In this document: piece after piece, positions 1-7,605 of the stretch
How the letters are laid out: each line of letters opens with the position of its first letter
Position numbering within the stretch: the first letter of the stretch is position 1
Source of the DNA: Desulfobacteraceae bacterium
GTDB taxonomy: Bacteria > Desulfobacterota > Desulfobacteria > Desulfobacterales > JAABTS01
Direction: 5' to 3'
Assembly: GCA_011389735.1 (NCBI GenBank)
Contig: JAABTS010000057.1
Span: 1 to 32,958, forward strand
DNA: 32,958 nt
The notes under the pieces: generated by a model
What the model saw: only the letters and a program-made list of their open reading frames with translations
Database searches by the model: none
What the model was told of the DNA's origin: nothing
Made by a program: the position numbers and the translations under genes

Positions 1-1
1 C

Positions 2-1027
2 GATTATAGTTATTTAAACAACGGCCAGGCGGACATTGCAACCACTTTTTATTCAACTTTATATGTGAACGGCGCGCAAGTTCGAAAAGGTTCGATGTCC
101 GGATTGAAAAGCGGATACTATGCCTACTGCCAGGATTATGAATACACCTTCTCCAGTCCGGGGTCATATACGTTACAACTGGTATGCGATGTGGACAGCC
201 AGGTGGCGGAATCCAATGAAAGCGATAATGTTTATGAAAGGGTGAAAAGCGCCGGATCTCAGGATCAGGCCAATCTGGCGCCTTATAAACCGTCCGGCTA
301 TACTGATAAAATTGTGATCTCCGGCAGTTCCGGGACCAGTTCGGAAGACCCGGTTTATGCAGGGGATACCGCATATATTGATTATTTTTATATCAATAAC
401 GGGCAGGCCGACATATCCCAGCAGTTTTACTCGGAACTCCATATCAACGGCAGCCGCGTCCGGCGAAGCAGTATCAGCGGATTGAAAAAAGGATATTACG
501 CCTATTGCAAGGATTTTGAATACACATTCGCCGAAGCCGGAAATTATGTGCTGAAATTTGTTTGCGATTCGGATAAACTGGTGGCGGAATCCAATGAAAA
601 TGACAATACCTTTCAACGGACGAAAACCGTTTCCGATAATTCGCTGCCGAATTTGACACCGTATCAGCCTCAGGGATGGAGCGACAAAATAGTCGTATCC
701 GCGGAGCCGGGCACGAATACCGAAAGCGCGGTGTACGCCGGCCAGAAAGCCTACATCGATTACAGTTATATTAACAACGGGCAGAGCAATATTGACCAAA
801 CGTTCTATACGGAACTTCATATCAACGGGGTTCGGGTGAGACGTGGATCCTTGAACGGGATCAATAAAAACTATTACGGCGTCGCCAGGGATTTTGAATA
901 CACTTTTCCCTCGGAAGGAACTTATACGCTGAAAGTGATTTGCGACGCAGACAGCGCGATCACGGAAAGTAATGAAAACGATAACGTTTATCAGAGAAAC
1001 AAGGTTGTCGATGCGCAGGGCGGCGAG
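2..1027 (+). repeat. Tandem CARDB-type coding repeats, 378-base period
   Basis: Three copies lie head to tail in the C25 gene. Copy 2 starts at 272 and copy 3 at 650, a period of exactly 378 bases or 126 codons; copy 1 is cut by the window start. Each copy contains an YINNGQ-type strand, an ELHING strand and ends in a VAESNEND-type strand, the usual CARDB signature. High similarity between copies implies recent duplication, so copy number may vary between strains and assemblies. Confidence 0.85.
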
Positions 1028-4000
1028 CCCGCTATCCGTATCGAGCCCCTTACCCTGGATTTTGTTCAGAATGTGAACAATCCGTCGCAATTACCGCCGG
1101 GCCAATGGGTGTCGTTTGTTCCCGGAGGCGCGTCTATGCCTCAGGCCGCTCCGGACATGGCCTATTACAGGTCGGACAGGGAATTGTGCGAACTCGGGCT
1201 GCGGACCAACGGCATGTTCTTGTCTGAGCAGGAGGAAAACGGGGATGTGTATCAGATTGTCGAGGCTGGTAAATACAGGGGCGATCTGCCCCCGGGATAT
1301 CCGGACCTGCCGGTGATTCGAAAATACGTATACGTGCCGCCGGGCAAGGAAGCGGATTTTCAAGTGCAAATGAACGAAGCGGTGACGCTTAGCAACTACA
1401 TGGTGTATCCGGTTCAACCTTCGGAACTCGACGTGGTGAACGCTCAGGACGAACCGTTCTACATCGAAGAGGGCATCTACAACACTGACCAGTGGTATCC
1501 GGAAAACAACGTTTATTTCGGGCCGGTGGAAAATATTCGTGGGCATAACGTCAGAATGCTGTACATCTGTCCGTTTCAATATAATCCGGCGCAAAAGGTT
1601 TTACGCGCTTATCCGGAAATCGATGTGCAGGTGTTTTTTGACGGCCCATTGAATCCGATGGACATCAGATTGTCTTCATCCGTTTTCGACCAATTTGTTC
1701 AGGGCTCCGTAATCAATCCGGAAGCTTTCGGCGATTTTCAGAATCAGATTGAAGCGGTGGAAACCGGCGCTGAATATCTGATCATCACCGCCCCCGAATT
1801 TTTGTCGGCGGCCAACGCGTTGAAAGATTCGAAAATCGGCAAAGGGATGACGACCGTCGTCAAAACCACCAATGAAACCGGAAAATCCAAAGACGCCATC
1901 AAGTCCTATATACTAAGAGCTTACCAGACATGGTCGCCCGCGCCGACTTACTTGCTGCTGTTAGGGGATGTGGAATTTATTCCGACCACATATGAAACCA
2001 CCAGTGAGCGCGGCACGGATCTTTACTACTCGACTGTGGACGGTTCGGATTATATTCCGGATATTTTCCTGGGACGAATTTCCGTGGACACTGAAGCTCA
2101 GGCCAATACAGTGGTGCAAAAGATTATCGATTATGAAAACAATCCGCCTCAGTCGCCGCCGTTTTATTCCAACGCCGCGGTTGCGGGTTATTTTCAGGAT
2201 AGGGATCAGGATGGGTATGCGGATCGCCGTTTTTTGAGAACTTCCGAGGAAATTCGCAACTTTTTGCTGAGCCGGGAGTACAATGTCAAGCGGATTTATT
2301 GCACCAGTTCCATGAATCCGACCAATTACAACAACGGCTACTATGGAAAGGGCGAACCCTTGCCGGCGGAATTGTTGAAATCGAACGGTTTCCAATGGGA
2401 CGGCGACGCTTCGGATATTTCACATGCGATCAACAACGGAATTTTTCTCCTGGTTCATCGAGATCACGGCATGGATAGAAATGGAGGTTATTCTCATACC
2501 GGCTGGGGTGATCCGCATTATGTGGAAACCGATATCGCCGGATTATCAAACGGCGGTATGCTGCCTGTGGTTCTGAGTTTCAACTGCCAGTCCGGATGGT
2601 TCGACGGGGAAACGGATCATGAAGCAGGACGAAGTTATGAATCTTTTTGTGAATTGTTCCTTCGCAAGGAAAACGGGGGGGCCGTAGGAATTATTGGCTC
2701 AACGCGAAACAGTTACAGCGGTTTCAATGATATGCTGGTCAACGGCATAATAGATTGCGTGTGGCCGGATTATCTTCCGGAAGTGCCGAATAAAATGGGA
2801 GCTATTTCCCGTTTGGGCCCCATGCTGACGCACGGAAAGTTCACTATGGACCAGTTATGGAGCACCAGCAGGACGCAATATGAATTATTCCATGTTCACG
2901 GCGATCCCAGCCTGGAAATGTGGACATTCGATCCCGGTAGCGGAGACAGCAAACGGTTTACGATTCATAACGACGGAACCGCCGATCTGGAAATCACCGG
3001 TGTCGCTAAAAGAGACGGAGACCCATGGCTCGATTTCACTCCCAAAGCGCCGTTCAAGATCGCCAAAGGCCAATCCCGCGTGGTGTCGGTCACGGTGGAC
3101 TGGAACAAAACGAATCCGGGCGTCAATGAGGACCAACTGATCGTGTCATCGAACGATTCAGCGAAAAGTCCTTATCCGAATGGTATTTATATCACCGCAA
3201 ACCGTGAGCAGGAAAAATATATGCTTACCGCCTCCAAAAACGGGAACGGCGGAATCAGAATTAACGGCTTTTCATATTCTCTGCCCACTGAACAGCGGAT
3301 TAACCGGGATGAATCCATTACTCTGGAACCGGTTCCCGACGAAGGTTGGGAATTCGATTCCTGGACGGTCGACGGCGATCAGATGGCGGATCGACGTATC
3401 ACGGTCAGAATGGACGGCGATAAAACCGTTCAGCTCAATTTCAAAAACCAGGTGGTCAACCATACCCTCAGCCTGTCCGGACAGGGAAGCGGAAGGATTC
3501 GTGTAAACGGCGCGCCTTACGACCTCCCCTGGAACCAGTCGTTTCCACAGGGAACGTCCGTTACGCTTGAAGCCTTCCCGGCCGAGGATTTTGTCCAATG
3601 GTCGGGAGATCTCAGCGGTTCGAGCAATCCGGTCACGGTTCAAATGACTTCAAACAAAACCATAACCTGTGTGTTCAGCAATCCGACTCCTCAAAACTGG
3701 CGTTCGGTTATCACGATCACCGGCGAACAACTCGACGGTTTACCTTATGACGACTGGCTGCTTCAGGGAGATCAAAACGTGCTGGTGCATACCTTCAACG
3801 TTCATATCGGCGTGGAGTCCCAGGCGGAAATCGTGGATGCGCCCCCTGACCCGCCCCAGTATACGGCGTCGATCAAACTATGGTCGCCGAACTGGAACGG
3901 CCCCTGGTTTAAAGACATCCGTCAACAGGGACAGAATAGTTATAAATATATTCTGGGCGTCAATCCTCATGGAAATGCGCCGCCGCCTGATATGAGAACC

Positions 4001-4585
4001 GCGGCCCTGAGCTGGGACCCGGCGTCTTTCAGTCCGGAAGGCGCTTACCGGCTGAGACGGGGCTATGACGGAAACGGGGAAATCGTCGTTGCGGATATGC
4101 GGACGACTCAGCAATACACGGTCTCCGGTGTTGACGCGGTCCAATATTTCACCGTCGAATATTACAGAAATACGCCTGCCGAAATCACGCTCAAGGAAGG
4201 CTGGAATCTCATTTCACTTCCAGTGACGCCCGATGACGCAGCTTTATCGACGCTGTTCCCCGAAGCCACGGTGGCCTACAAATTTGATCAAAGTTATCAG
4301 CAGGTTCATCAATTATATCCGGGAATAGGGTATTGGGTCAGTTCCCCGGTCGCCAAAACGTATAAACTCAGCGGACGGCCGTTTACGGAGTACAGTATCC
4401 AACTGTCCAGGGGATGGCATCTTCTGGGGGCGCTGGGCGAGGTTGCAACCCCTGAACCGGCGGGTAATATCACCGCTGTATTCGGATTTGACGAATCTTA
4501 TGTCCAGGCCGCCCAATTGATCCCCGGTAAAGGCTACTGGATCAGAGCGGACCAGGCGTTTGAATTGAATTTAAACTCACCATAA
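2..4585 (+). CDS. Secreted C25 (gingipain-type) cysteine peptidase with CARDB repeats, 5' end truncated by window
   Basis: The frame is open from base 2 to the stop, giving 1527 visible residues; the true start and signal peptide lie upstream. In order: three CARDB-type repeats (first partial, to about residue 340); the first strand of an ASH/BACON-like sandwich (344-357); a C25 propeptide-like region (about 360-570); the C25 catalytic domain (about 585-975); the rest of the sandwich (984-1070); two InlB-type repeats; unnamed module X (about 1233-1388); and two 'GWNLISLP...GKGYW' modules. Gingipain-like catalytic residues are His822 in VHRDHG and Cys862 in SFNCQSG. The family cleaves proteins outside the cell in clan CD fashion; substrate is unknown. 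There is no type IX secretion tail and no dockerin, unlike most neighbours. The WNLIS modules may be the terminal domain. Family assignment is firm; the biological role is not known. Confidence 0.9.
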   Translation, partial: DYSYLNNGQADIATTFYSTLYVNGAQVRKGSMSGLKSGYYAYCQDYEYTFSSPGSYTLQLVCDVDSQVAESNESDNVYERVKSAGSQDQANLAPYKPSGYTDKIVISGSSGTSSEDPVYAGDTAYIDYFYINNGQADISQQFYSELHINGSRVRRSSISGLKKGYYAYCKDFEYTFAEAGNYVLKFVCDSDKLVAESNENDNTFQRTKTVSDNSLPNLTPYQPQGWSDKIVVSAEPGTNTESAVYAGQKAYIDYSYINNGQSNIDQTFYTELHINGVRVRRGSLNGINKNYYGVARDFEYTFPSEGTYTLKVICDADSAITESNENDNVYQRNKVVDAQGGEPAIRIEPLTLDFVQNVNNPSQLPPGQWVSFVPGGASMPQAAPDMAYYRSDRELCELGLRTNGMFLSEQEENGDVYQIVEAGKYRGDLPPGYPDLPVIRKYVYVPPGKEADFQVQMNEAVTLSNYMVYPVQPSELDVVNAQDEPFYIEEGIYNTDQWYPENNVYFGPVENIRGHNVRMLYICPFQYNPAQKVLRAYPEIDVQVFFDGPLNPMDIRLSSSVFDQFVQGSVINPEAFGDFQNQIEAVETGAEYLIITAPEFLSAANALKDSKIGKGMTTVVKTTNETGKSKDAIKSYILRAYQTWSPAPTYLLLLGDVEFIPTTYETTSERGTDLYYSTVDGSDYIPDIFLGRISVDTEAQANTVVQKIIDYENNPPQSPPFYSNAAVAGYFQDRDQDGYADRRFLRTSEEIRNFLLSREYNVKRIYCTSSMNPTNYNNGYYGKGEPLPAELLKSNGFQWDGDASDISHAINNGIFLLVHRDHGMDRNGGYSHTGWGDPHYVETDIAGLSNGGMLPVVLSFNCQSGWFDGETDHEAGRSYESFCELFLRKENGGAVGIIGSTRNSYSGFNDMLVNGIIDCVWPDYLPEVPNKMGAISRLGPMLTHGKFTMDQLWSTSRTQYELFHVHGDPSLEMWTFDPGSGDSKRFTIHNDGTADLEITGVAKRDGDPWLDFTPKAPFKIAKGQSRVVSVTVDWNKTNPGVNEDQLIVSSNDSAKSPYPNGIYITANREQEKYMLTASKNGNGGIRINGFSYSLPTEQRINRDESITLEPVPDEGWEFDSWTVDGDQMADRRITVRMDGDKTVQLNFKNQVVNHTLSLSGQGSGRIRVNGAPYDLPWNQSFPQGTSVTLEAFPAEDFVQWSGDLSGSSNPVTVQMTSNKTITCVFSNPTPQNWRSVITITGEQLDGLPYDDWLLQGDQNVLVHTFNVHIGVESQAEIVDAPPDPPQYTASIKLWSPNWNGPWFKDIRQQGQNSYKYILGVNPHGNAPPPDMRTAALSWDPASFSPEGAYRLRRGYDGNGEIVVADMRTTQQYTVSGVDAVQYFTVEYYRNTPAEITLKEGWNLISLPVTPDDAALSTLFPEATVAYKFDQSYQQVHQLYPGIGYWVSSPVAKTYKLSGRPFTEYSIQLSRGWHLLGALGEVATPEPAGNITAVFGFDESYVQAAQLIPGKGYWIRADQAFELNLNSP

Positions 4586-4593
4586 AAAAATCG

Positions 4594-4627
4594 CCGCAAG
4601 GCTCGGGCCGAGTCCCGGGCCTTGCGG
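4594..4627 (+). terminator. Strong hairpin after the C25 gene, terminator-like
   Basis: A perfect 9-base stem, CCGCAAGGC at 4594-4602 with GCCTTGCGG at 4619-4627, is extended internally by CGGG/CCCG. It begins nine bases after the stop codon. No T-run follows on the + strand; an A-run precedes it (4584-4590), so by classical rules it would terminate better on the - strand. A role in ending or stabilising the C25 transcript is inferred. Confidence 0.55.
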
Positions 4628-4675
4628 TGGTTGGGAAAGTCAAACGGCGTTAATAATCGATAAAAGGATATATCC

Positions 4676-5584
4676 GTGGCCAAAAAGTATATTTTTAGTT
4701 TTCTGTGTATCGTATTTTTCACGTTTCCGCCTGATACGGCCGCACAGGCGCAGGAGAGGCTCTTTCCGAAAGGAGATGTGAATCACAGCGAAAACATCGA
4801 TCTTGAAGATATGATCGTCACTTTAAAGATTCTTTCAAACATACCGGTGGAATCGGTTTTTACCGGGGCGGATGCGAACGGAGACGGCGTTATCGGGATG
4901 GAAGAAGCGGTGTATATCATGCAGATACTGGCCGGTTTGCGAACGCCGGAAGTCATGATTTTCGATTTCGATTTCAGCGAAAATTTCCAGGGATGGAACT
5001 ATGGCTTTGCGGATTACCCGCCCGGCGAGGAAGACTATTATGAATTGATTTCCGAATGGCGGGAGGCCCCGGAACCGGTTCGTGAAGAATTGGACGATAT
5101 CGGATCGATTTTTATCAGCGGCGTCAATCACAGCGACGACCTGTTCATGTATTTGAAAAAACGGATCGAAGGATTGAAGCCTGAGACGCGCTATATGTTG
5201 TTTTTCAAAACGGAATTCGCCACCAATGCGCCGACCGGTTGCATCGGAGTGGGCGGGGCGCCCGGCGAGGCCGTTTGGATGAAAGCCGGCGGATCGGTGG
5301 TTGAACCTTTGACGGAAGGTTATTATTTAAATCTGGATAAAGGCAATCAGGCTCTGGGAGGCGAAGACGCACGAGTTATTGGAAATATCGCCAACACGCA
5401 AACGGATTGCCTGAATCCGGTTTTTGAGATCAAACGCCTGGATAACGAAACCGATCCATTCGAAATAACGACGGATGCAGAAGGCGCAATCTGGGTGATT
5501 GTCGGAACCGATTCCGGGTTTGAATACAAAACGATGCTGTATTACACCCATATCAAAATATTAGTGGAAGAACAGTTTGAATGA
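4676..5584 (+). CDS. Secreted protein with N-terminal dockerin-like pair and unnamed module Y
   Basis: 302 residues from a GTG start, with AAAGGA at 4663-4668 as ribosome binding site. A signal peptide (residues 1 to about 26, ending AAQAQ) is followed by two calcium-loop repeats of dockerin type I style: GDVNHSENIDLEDM and GADANGDGVIGMEEA, each followed by a hydrophobic helix. The rest (about 95-300) is module Y, which shares its GVGGAPGE, FATNAP and GTDSGFE-type motifs with the next gene. No catalytic residues are recognised. The dockerin pair sits at the N-terminus, whereas the four other dockerin-like proteins here carry it at the C-terminus. It is likely extracellular or surface associated; module Y may bind a ligand, but this is inference. 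A separate transcript is possible given the hairpin upstream. Confidence 0.82.
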   Translation: MAKKYIFSFLCIVFFTFPPDTAAQAQERLFPKGDVNHSENIDLEDMIVTLKILSNIPVESVFTGADANGDGVIGMEEAVYIMQILAGLRTPEVMIFDFDFSENFQGWNYGFADYPPGEEDYYELISEWREAPEPVREELDDIGSIFISGVNHSDDLFMYLKKRIEGLKPETRYMLFFKTEFATNAPTGCIGVGGAPGEAVWMKAGGSVVEPLTEGYYLNLDKGNQALGGEDARVIGNIANTQTDCLNPVFEIKRLDNETDPFEITTDAEGAIWVIVGTDSGFEYKTMLYYTHIKILVEEQFE

Positions 5585-5613
5585 TGTTGATATTATTATG
5601 TTGAATGTTAGAT

Positions 5614-5635
5614 GTTGAATGGTTGAGCATTCAAC
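5614..5635 (+). terminator. Small hairpin between two module-Y genes
   Basis: A perfect 8-base stem, GTTGAATG at 5614-5621 with CATTCAAC at 5628-5635, has a six-base loop and is followed by TTTCAG. The stem is A+T rich and the T-run is short, so it would be a weak terminator or attenuator at best. The stretch also contains related short direct repeats (TGTTGAAT). Confidence 0.3.
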
Positions 5636-5665
5636 TTTCAGTAAAAAGAATAAAGGAGACGTGAA

Positions 5666-7246
5666 ATGAAAATAATAAGTAAAATTTTGATTTTCGCAAT
5701 AATCGGCGTTTTTTTCGCAATACCGGCTATGGCCGGATGGCGGGCGGTTATTCAGGCCGAAGGTGCGGATCTCGGCGGTGTTTATAAGAATCGCGTTACG
5801 ATCGGCGTGGATACACAGGCGGAAACGGTTCCCTCGCCGCCGGCGCCGCCCAGTTATTCGTGTGATATGAAAATCGTGTCGCCGGATTTTTCATCTTTCC
5901 ATGCCGTTGATATACGGCAGGAGGGCGCCGCTGAATACTGCCATATCCTTGCTGTCAATCCGAGCGGCAATATCGGGCCGCCCGCTGAAAGGACGGTTCG
6001 AATTACCTGGAATCCGGCGGAATTCGGGGATGGGAATTATGTACTCCGGGAAGGATATGAATGCAACGGCCCATTGCTCGTTGACGATATGAAACAGACC
6101 ACGGCCTATGACCTCAAAGGTGAAAACAAGGATTATTATTTCACGATCACCGTTAATTCAGGTGCAGGGGCGCCGGTTGTCGCCGATCCGGGCGATAATA
6201 ACCAAAATCCGCCTCCGGAAACGCCTCCTCAAGAACCGTCTGCCGACACGCCCTCCGAAACACCTTCCGATCCGCCGGAATCGACCGATCCGGACGACCC
6301 CGAATACGACGGTTTGTCCTATCGATTCGATTTTAGCACGCCGGGACAATGGACCGGGGGATTTTCGGACTATCCGTCCGGACAGGAAGCGTATTATGGG
6401 CTCTCATGGGCAGAGAAATCTTTGCCGGAGAATTTGCAAACCGGATCTTCTCAAAAACAGGCTATCTTTATCACCGGGAACAATCATAGCGCTGATTTGT
6501 TCATGTTCATCAAGACTCGACTGGCCGGCCTGAAGCCGGAAACCTTATACCGGCTGACGTTCAATGTGACGTTCGCGACAAACGCCCCGTCCGGATGCGT
6601 TGGTGTCGGGGGCGCTCCCGGTGAAAACGTCTGGATAAAAGCGGGCGCCTCGATTCCGGAGCCGATAGCCATGGAAACCGGCGATTATTATCTGATGAAT
6701 GTCGATAAGGGCAACCAGGCGACCGGCGGCGAAAACGCCAGGGTGCTAGGGAATATCGCCGGATCGAACACGGATTGCGCCAATACGGCGTATGAATTTA
6801 AAACATTGGGCAACACGGAATCACCACTGGAAACAAAAACGGATCAGGACGGATCGCTATGGGTGTTTGTCGGAGCCGATTCCGGATTTGAATCCGTCAC
6901 CGGCCTTTATTTCGCGAACGTTGAAGTTCAAGCCGAACCTGTTGAGGCGAACCCATCCGAGAATCCGGAGGACAATGCGCCGAATTCTCCGGAAACCGGC
7001 GAACCTTCAACGGACGACGGCGATCCCGGTGAATCTTATGAAAAAGAAATAATCGTTTTACCCAACCCGGAGAATCAGGATTCGCAACCCTCGTCTGATC
7101 CGCCGGTTGCGAATGATCCGGAAAATACGCCCGAGGAACCGGCGAACTCCGGGGAAGAACCCGCCGGACCGAACGATACGATGCCGGTAGTGGATGCCGA
7201 CAGCGATGATGATGATGGGGTATGTTTTGTTTCTTCCATGTTTTAA
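5666..7246 (+). CDS. Secreted protein with module X, module Y and acidic Cys-Phe C-terminus
   Basis: 526 residues; ATG preceded by AAAGGAG (5652-5658). A signal peptide ends at AMAG (residue 24). Module X follows directly (residues 25 to about 165), matching the domain found near the C-termini of the C25 and S8 proteases. A Pro/Asp/Glu-rich linker (about 170-215) leads to module Y (about 218-425), which is the same domain as in the preceding gene. A second long Pro/Asp/Glu-rich tail ends in an Asp run followed by GVCFVSSMF and the stop. The single Cys in a hydrophobic end after an acidic run resembles the Cys-Phe C-terminal signatures seen on some deltaproteobacterial secreted proteins and could be a processing or anchoring signal (inference). 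No enzymatic motif is recognised. Confidence 0.82.
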   Translation: MKIISKILIFAIIGVFFAIPAMAGWRAVIQAEGADLGGVYKNRVTIGVDTQAETVPSPPAPPSYSCDMKIVSPDFSSFHAVDIRQEGAAEYCHILAVNPSGNIGPPAERTVRITWNPAEFGDGNYVLREGYECNGPLLVDDMKQTTAYDLKGENKDYYFTITVNSGAGAPVVADPGDNNQNPPPETPPQEPSADTPSETPSDPPESTDPDDPEYDGLSYRFDFSTPGQWTGGFSDYPSGQEAYYGLSWAEKSLPENLQTGSSQKQAIFITGNNHSADLFMFIKTRLAGLKPETLYRLTFNVTFATNAPSGCVGVGGAPGENVWIKAGASIPEPIAMETGDYYLMNVDKGNQATGGENARVLGNIAGSNTDCANTAYEFKTLGNTESPLETKTDQDGSLWVFVGADSGFESVTGLYFANVEVQAEPVEANPSENPEDNAPNSPETGEPSTDDGDPGESYEKEIIVLPNPENQDSQPSSDPPVANDPENTPEEPANSGEEPAGPNDTMPVVDADSDDDDGVCFVSSMF

Positions 7247-7305
7247 TACATATATGGTGAAACAGGTATCGGTTTTCATTCATATGGAAATTAGAAAATC
7301 AGCTA

Positions 7306-7338
7306 AGACCTTCGAGGTTTTTAAAACCTCGAAGGTCT
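7306..7338. repeat. Perfect 16-base inverted repeat, dispersed-repeat type
   Basis: The left arm AGACCTTCGAGGTTTT (7306-7321) and right arm AAAACCTCGAAGGTCT (7323-7338) are exact reverse complements around one central base. I recall near-identical palindromes scattered through intergenic regions of diverse bacterial genomes, but cannot check that here. It lies about 60 bases after a stop codon and could also stop or protect the transcript. Confidence 0.7.
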
Positions 7339-7470
7339 CCATTATTCAAGTTTTATTTCATTTAGCTCCGTATAATCATGCAATTCGTTTTTTGTTTTTC
7401 ATATTAACGGATTATCAGCAAAGGTTTTATAGGCAAATCTCATCGCGATATTTTTCTATTTTTCCACGCT

Positions 7471-7519
7471 TGTTCCCTATCTCCAGCTCGGGAACACGAT
7501 ACCAGACGCTCCTGCGTCT
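7471..7519. repeat. Paired short hairpins, REP/MITE-like fragment
   Basis: TGTTCCC (7471-7477) pairs with GGGAACA (7490-7496), with a CTCCAGCTC-containing loop. Eight bases on, AGACGC (7504-7509) pairs with GCGTCT (7514-7519) around a TCCT loop. The back-to-back arrangement of two compact stems outside any gene is typical of dispersed non-coding repeat elements. Confidence 0.5.
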
Positions 7520-7605
7520 TAGCGATTTAGCTAAATATGTGGCTGGAATTCAATTCTTAACGGCGGGAAAAAGGTATTTTCAAAAATGCTCTAAGGAGGC
7601 GTAAC

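Larger units (their letters stand above)
7247..7605 (+). other. Intergenic region with palindromic repeats, no gene supported
   Basis: These 359 bases hold a long perfect palindrome (7306-7338), a second pair of hairpins (7471-7519), A+T-rich tracts and finally the ribosome binding site AAGGAGG (7593-7599) of the next gene. An open frame runs through it but has no coding character: it reads through the palindromes and begins inside the previous gene. Confidence 0.7.

Noticed and set aside
2-1027. CRISPR-like periodicity
   Set aside because: The period is 378 bases, in frame, and encodes CARDB domains; there are no short repeats with unique spacers anywhere in the window.
173-1090. 305-codon open frame on the - strand opposite the CARDB repeats
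   Set aside because: It is the antisense shadow of a periodic coding repeat; the + frame has clear homology and the - frame has none.
2-4585. Type IX secretion substrate (gingipain-like C-terminal sorting domain)
   Set aside because: The C-terminus consists of two WNLIS-type modules and lacks the conserved sorting domain; no other type IX genes are present.
7194-7604. 136-codon open frame on the + strand before the DUF1566 gene
   Set aside because: It starts inside the preceding gene, reads through the perfect palindrome and the hairpin repeats, has no ribosome binding site and shows no recognisable protein character.
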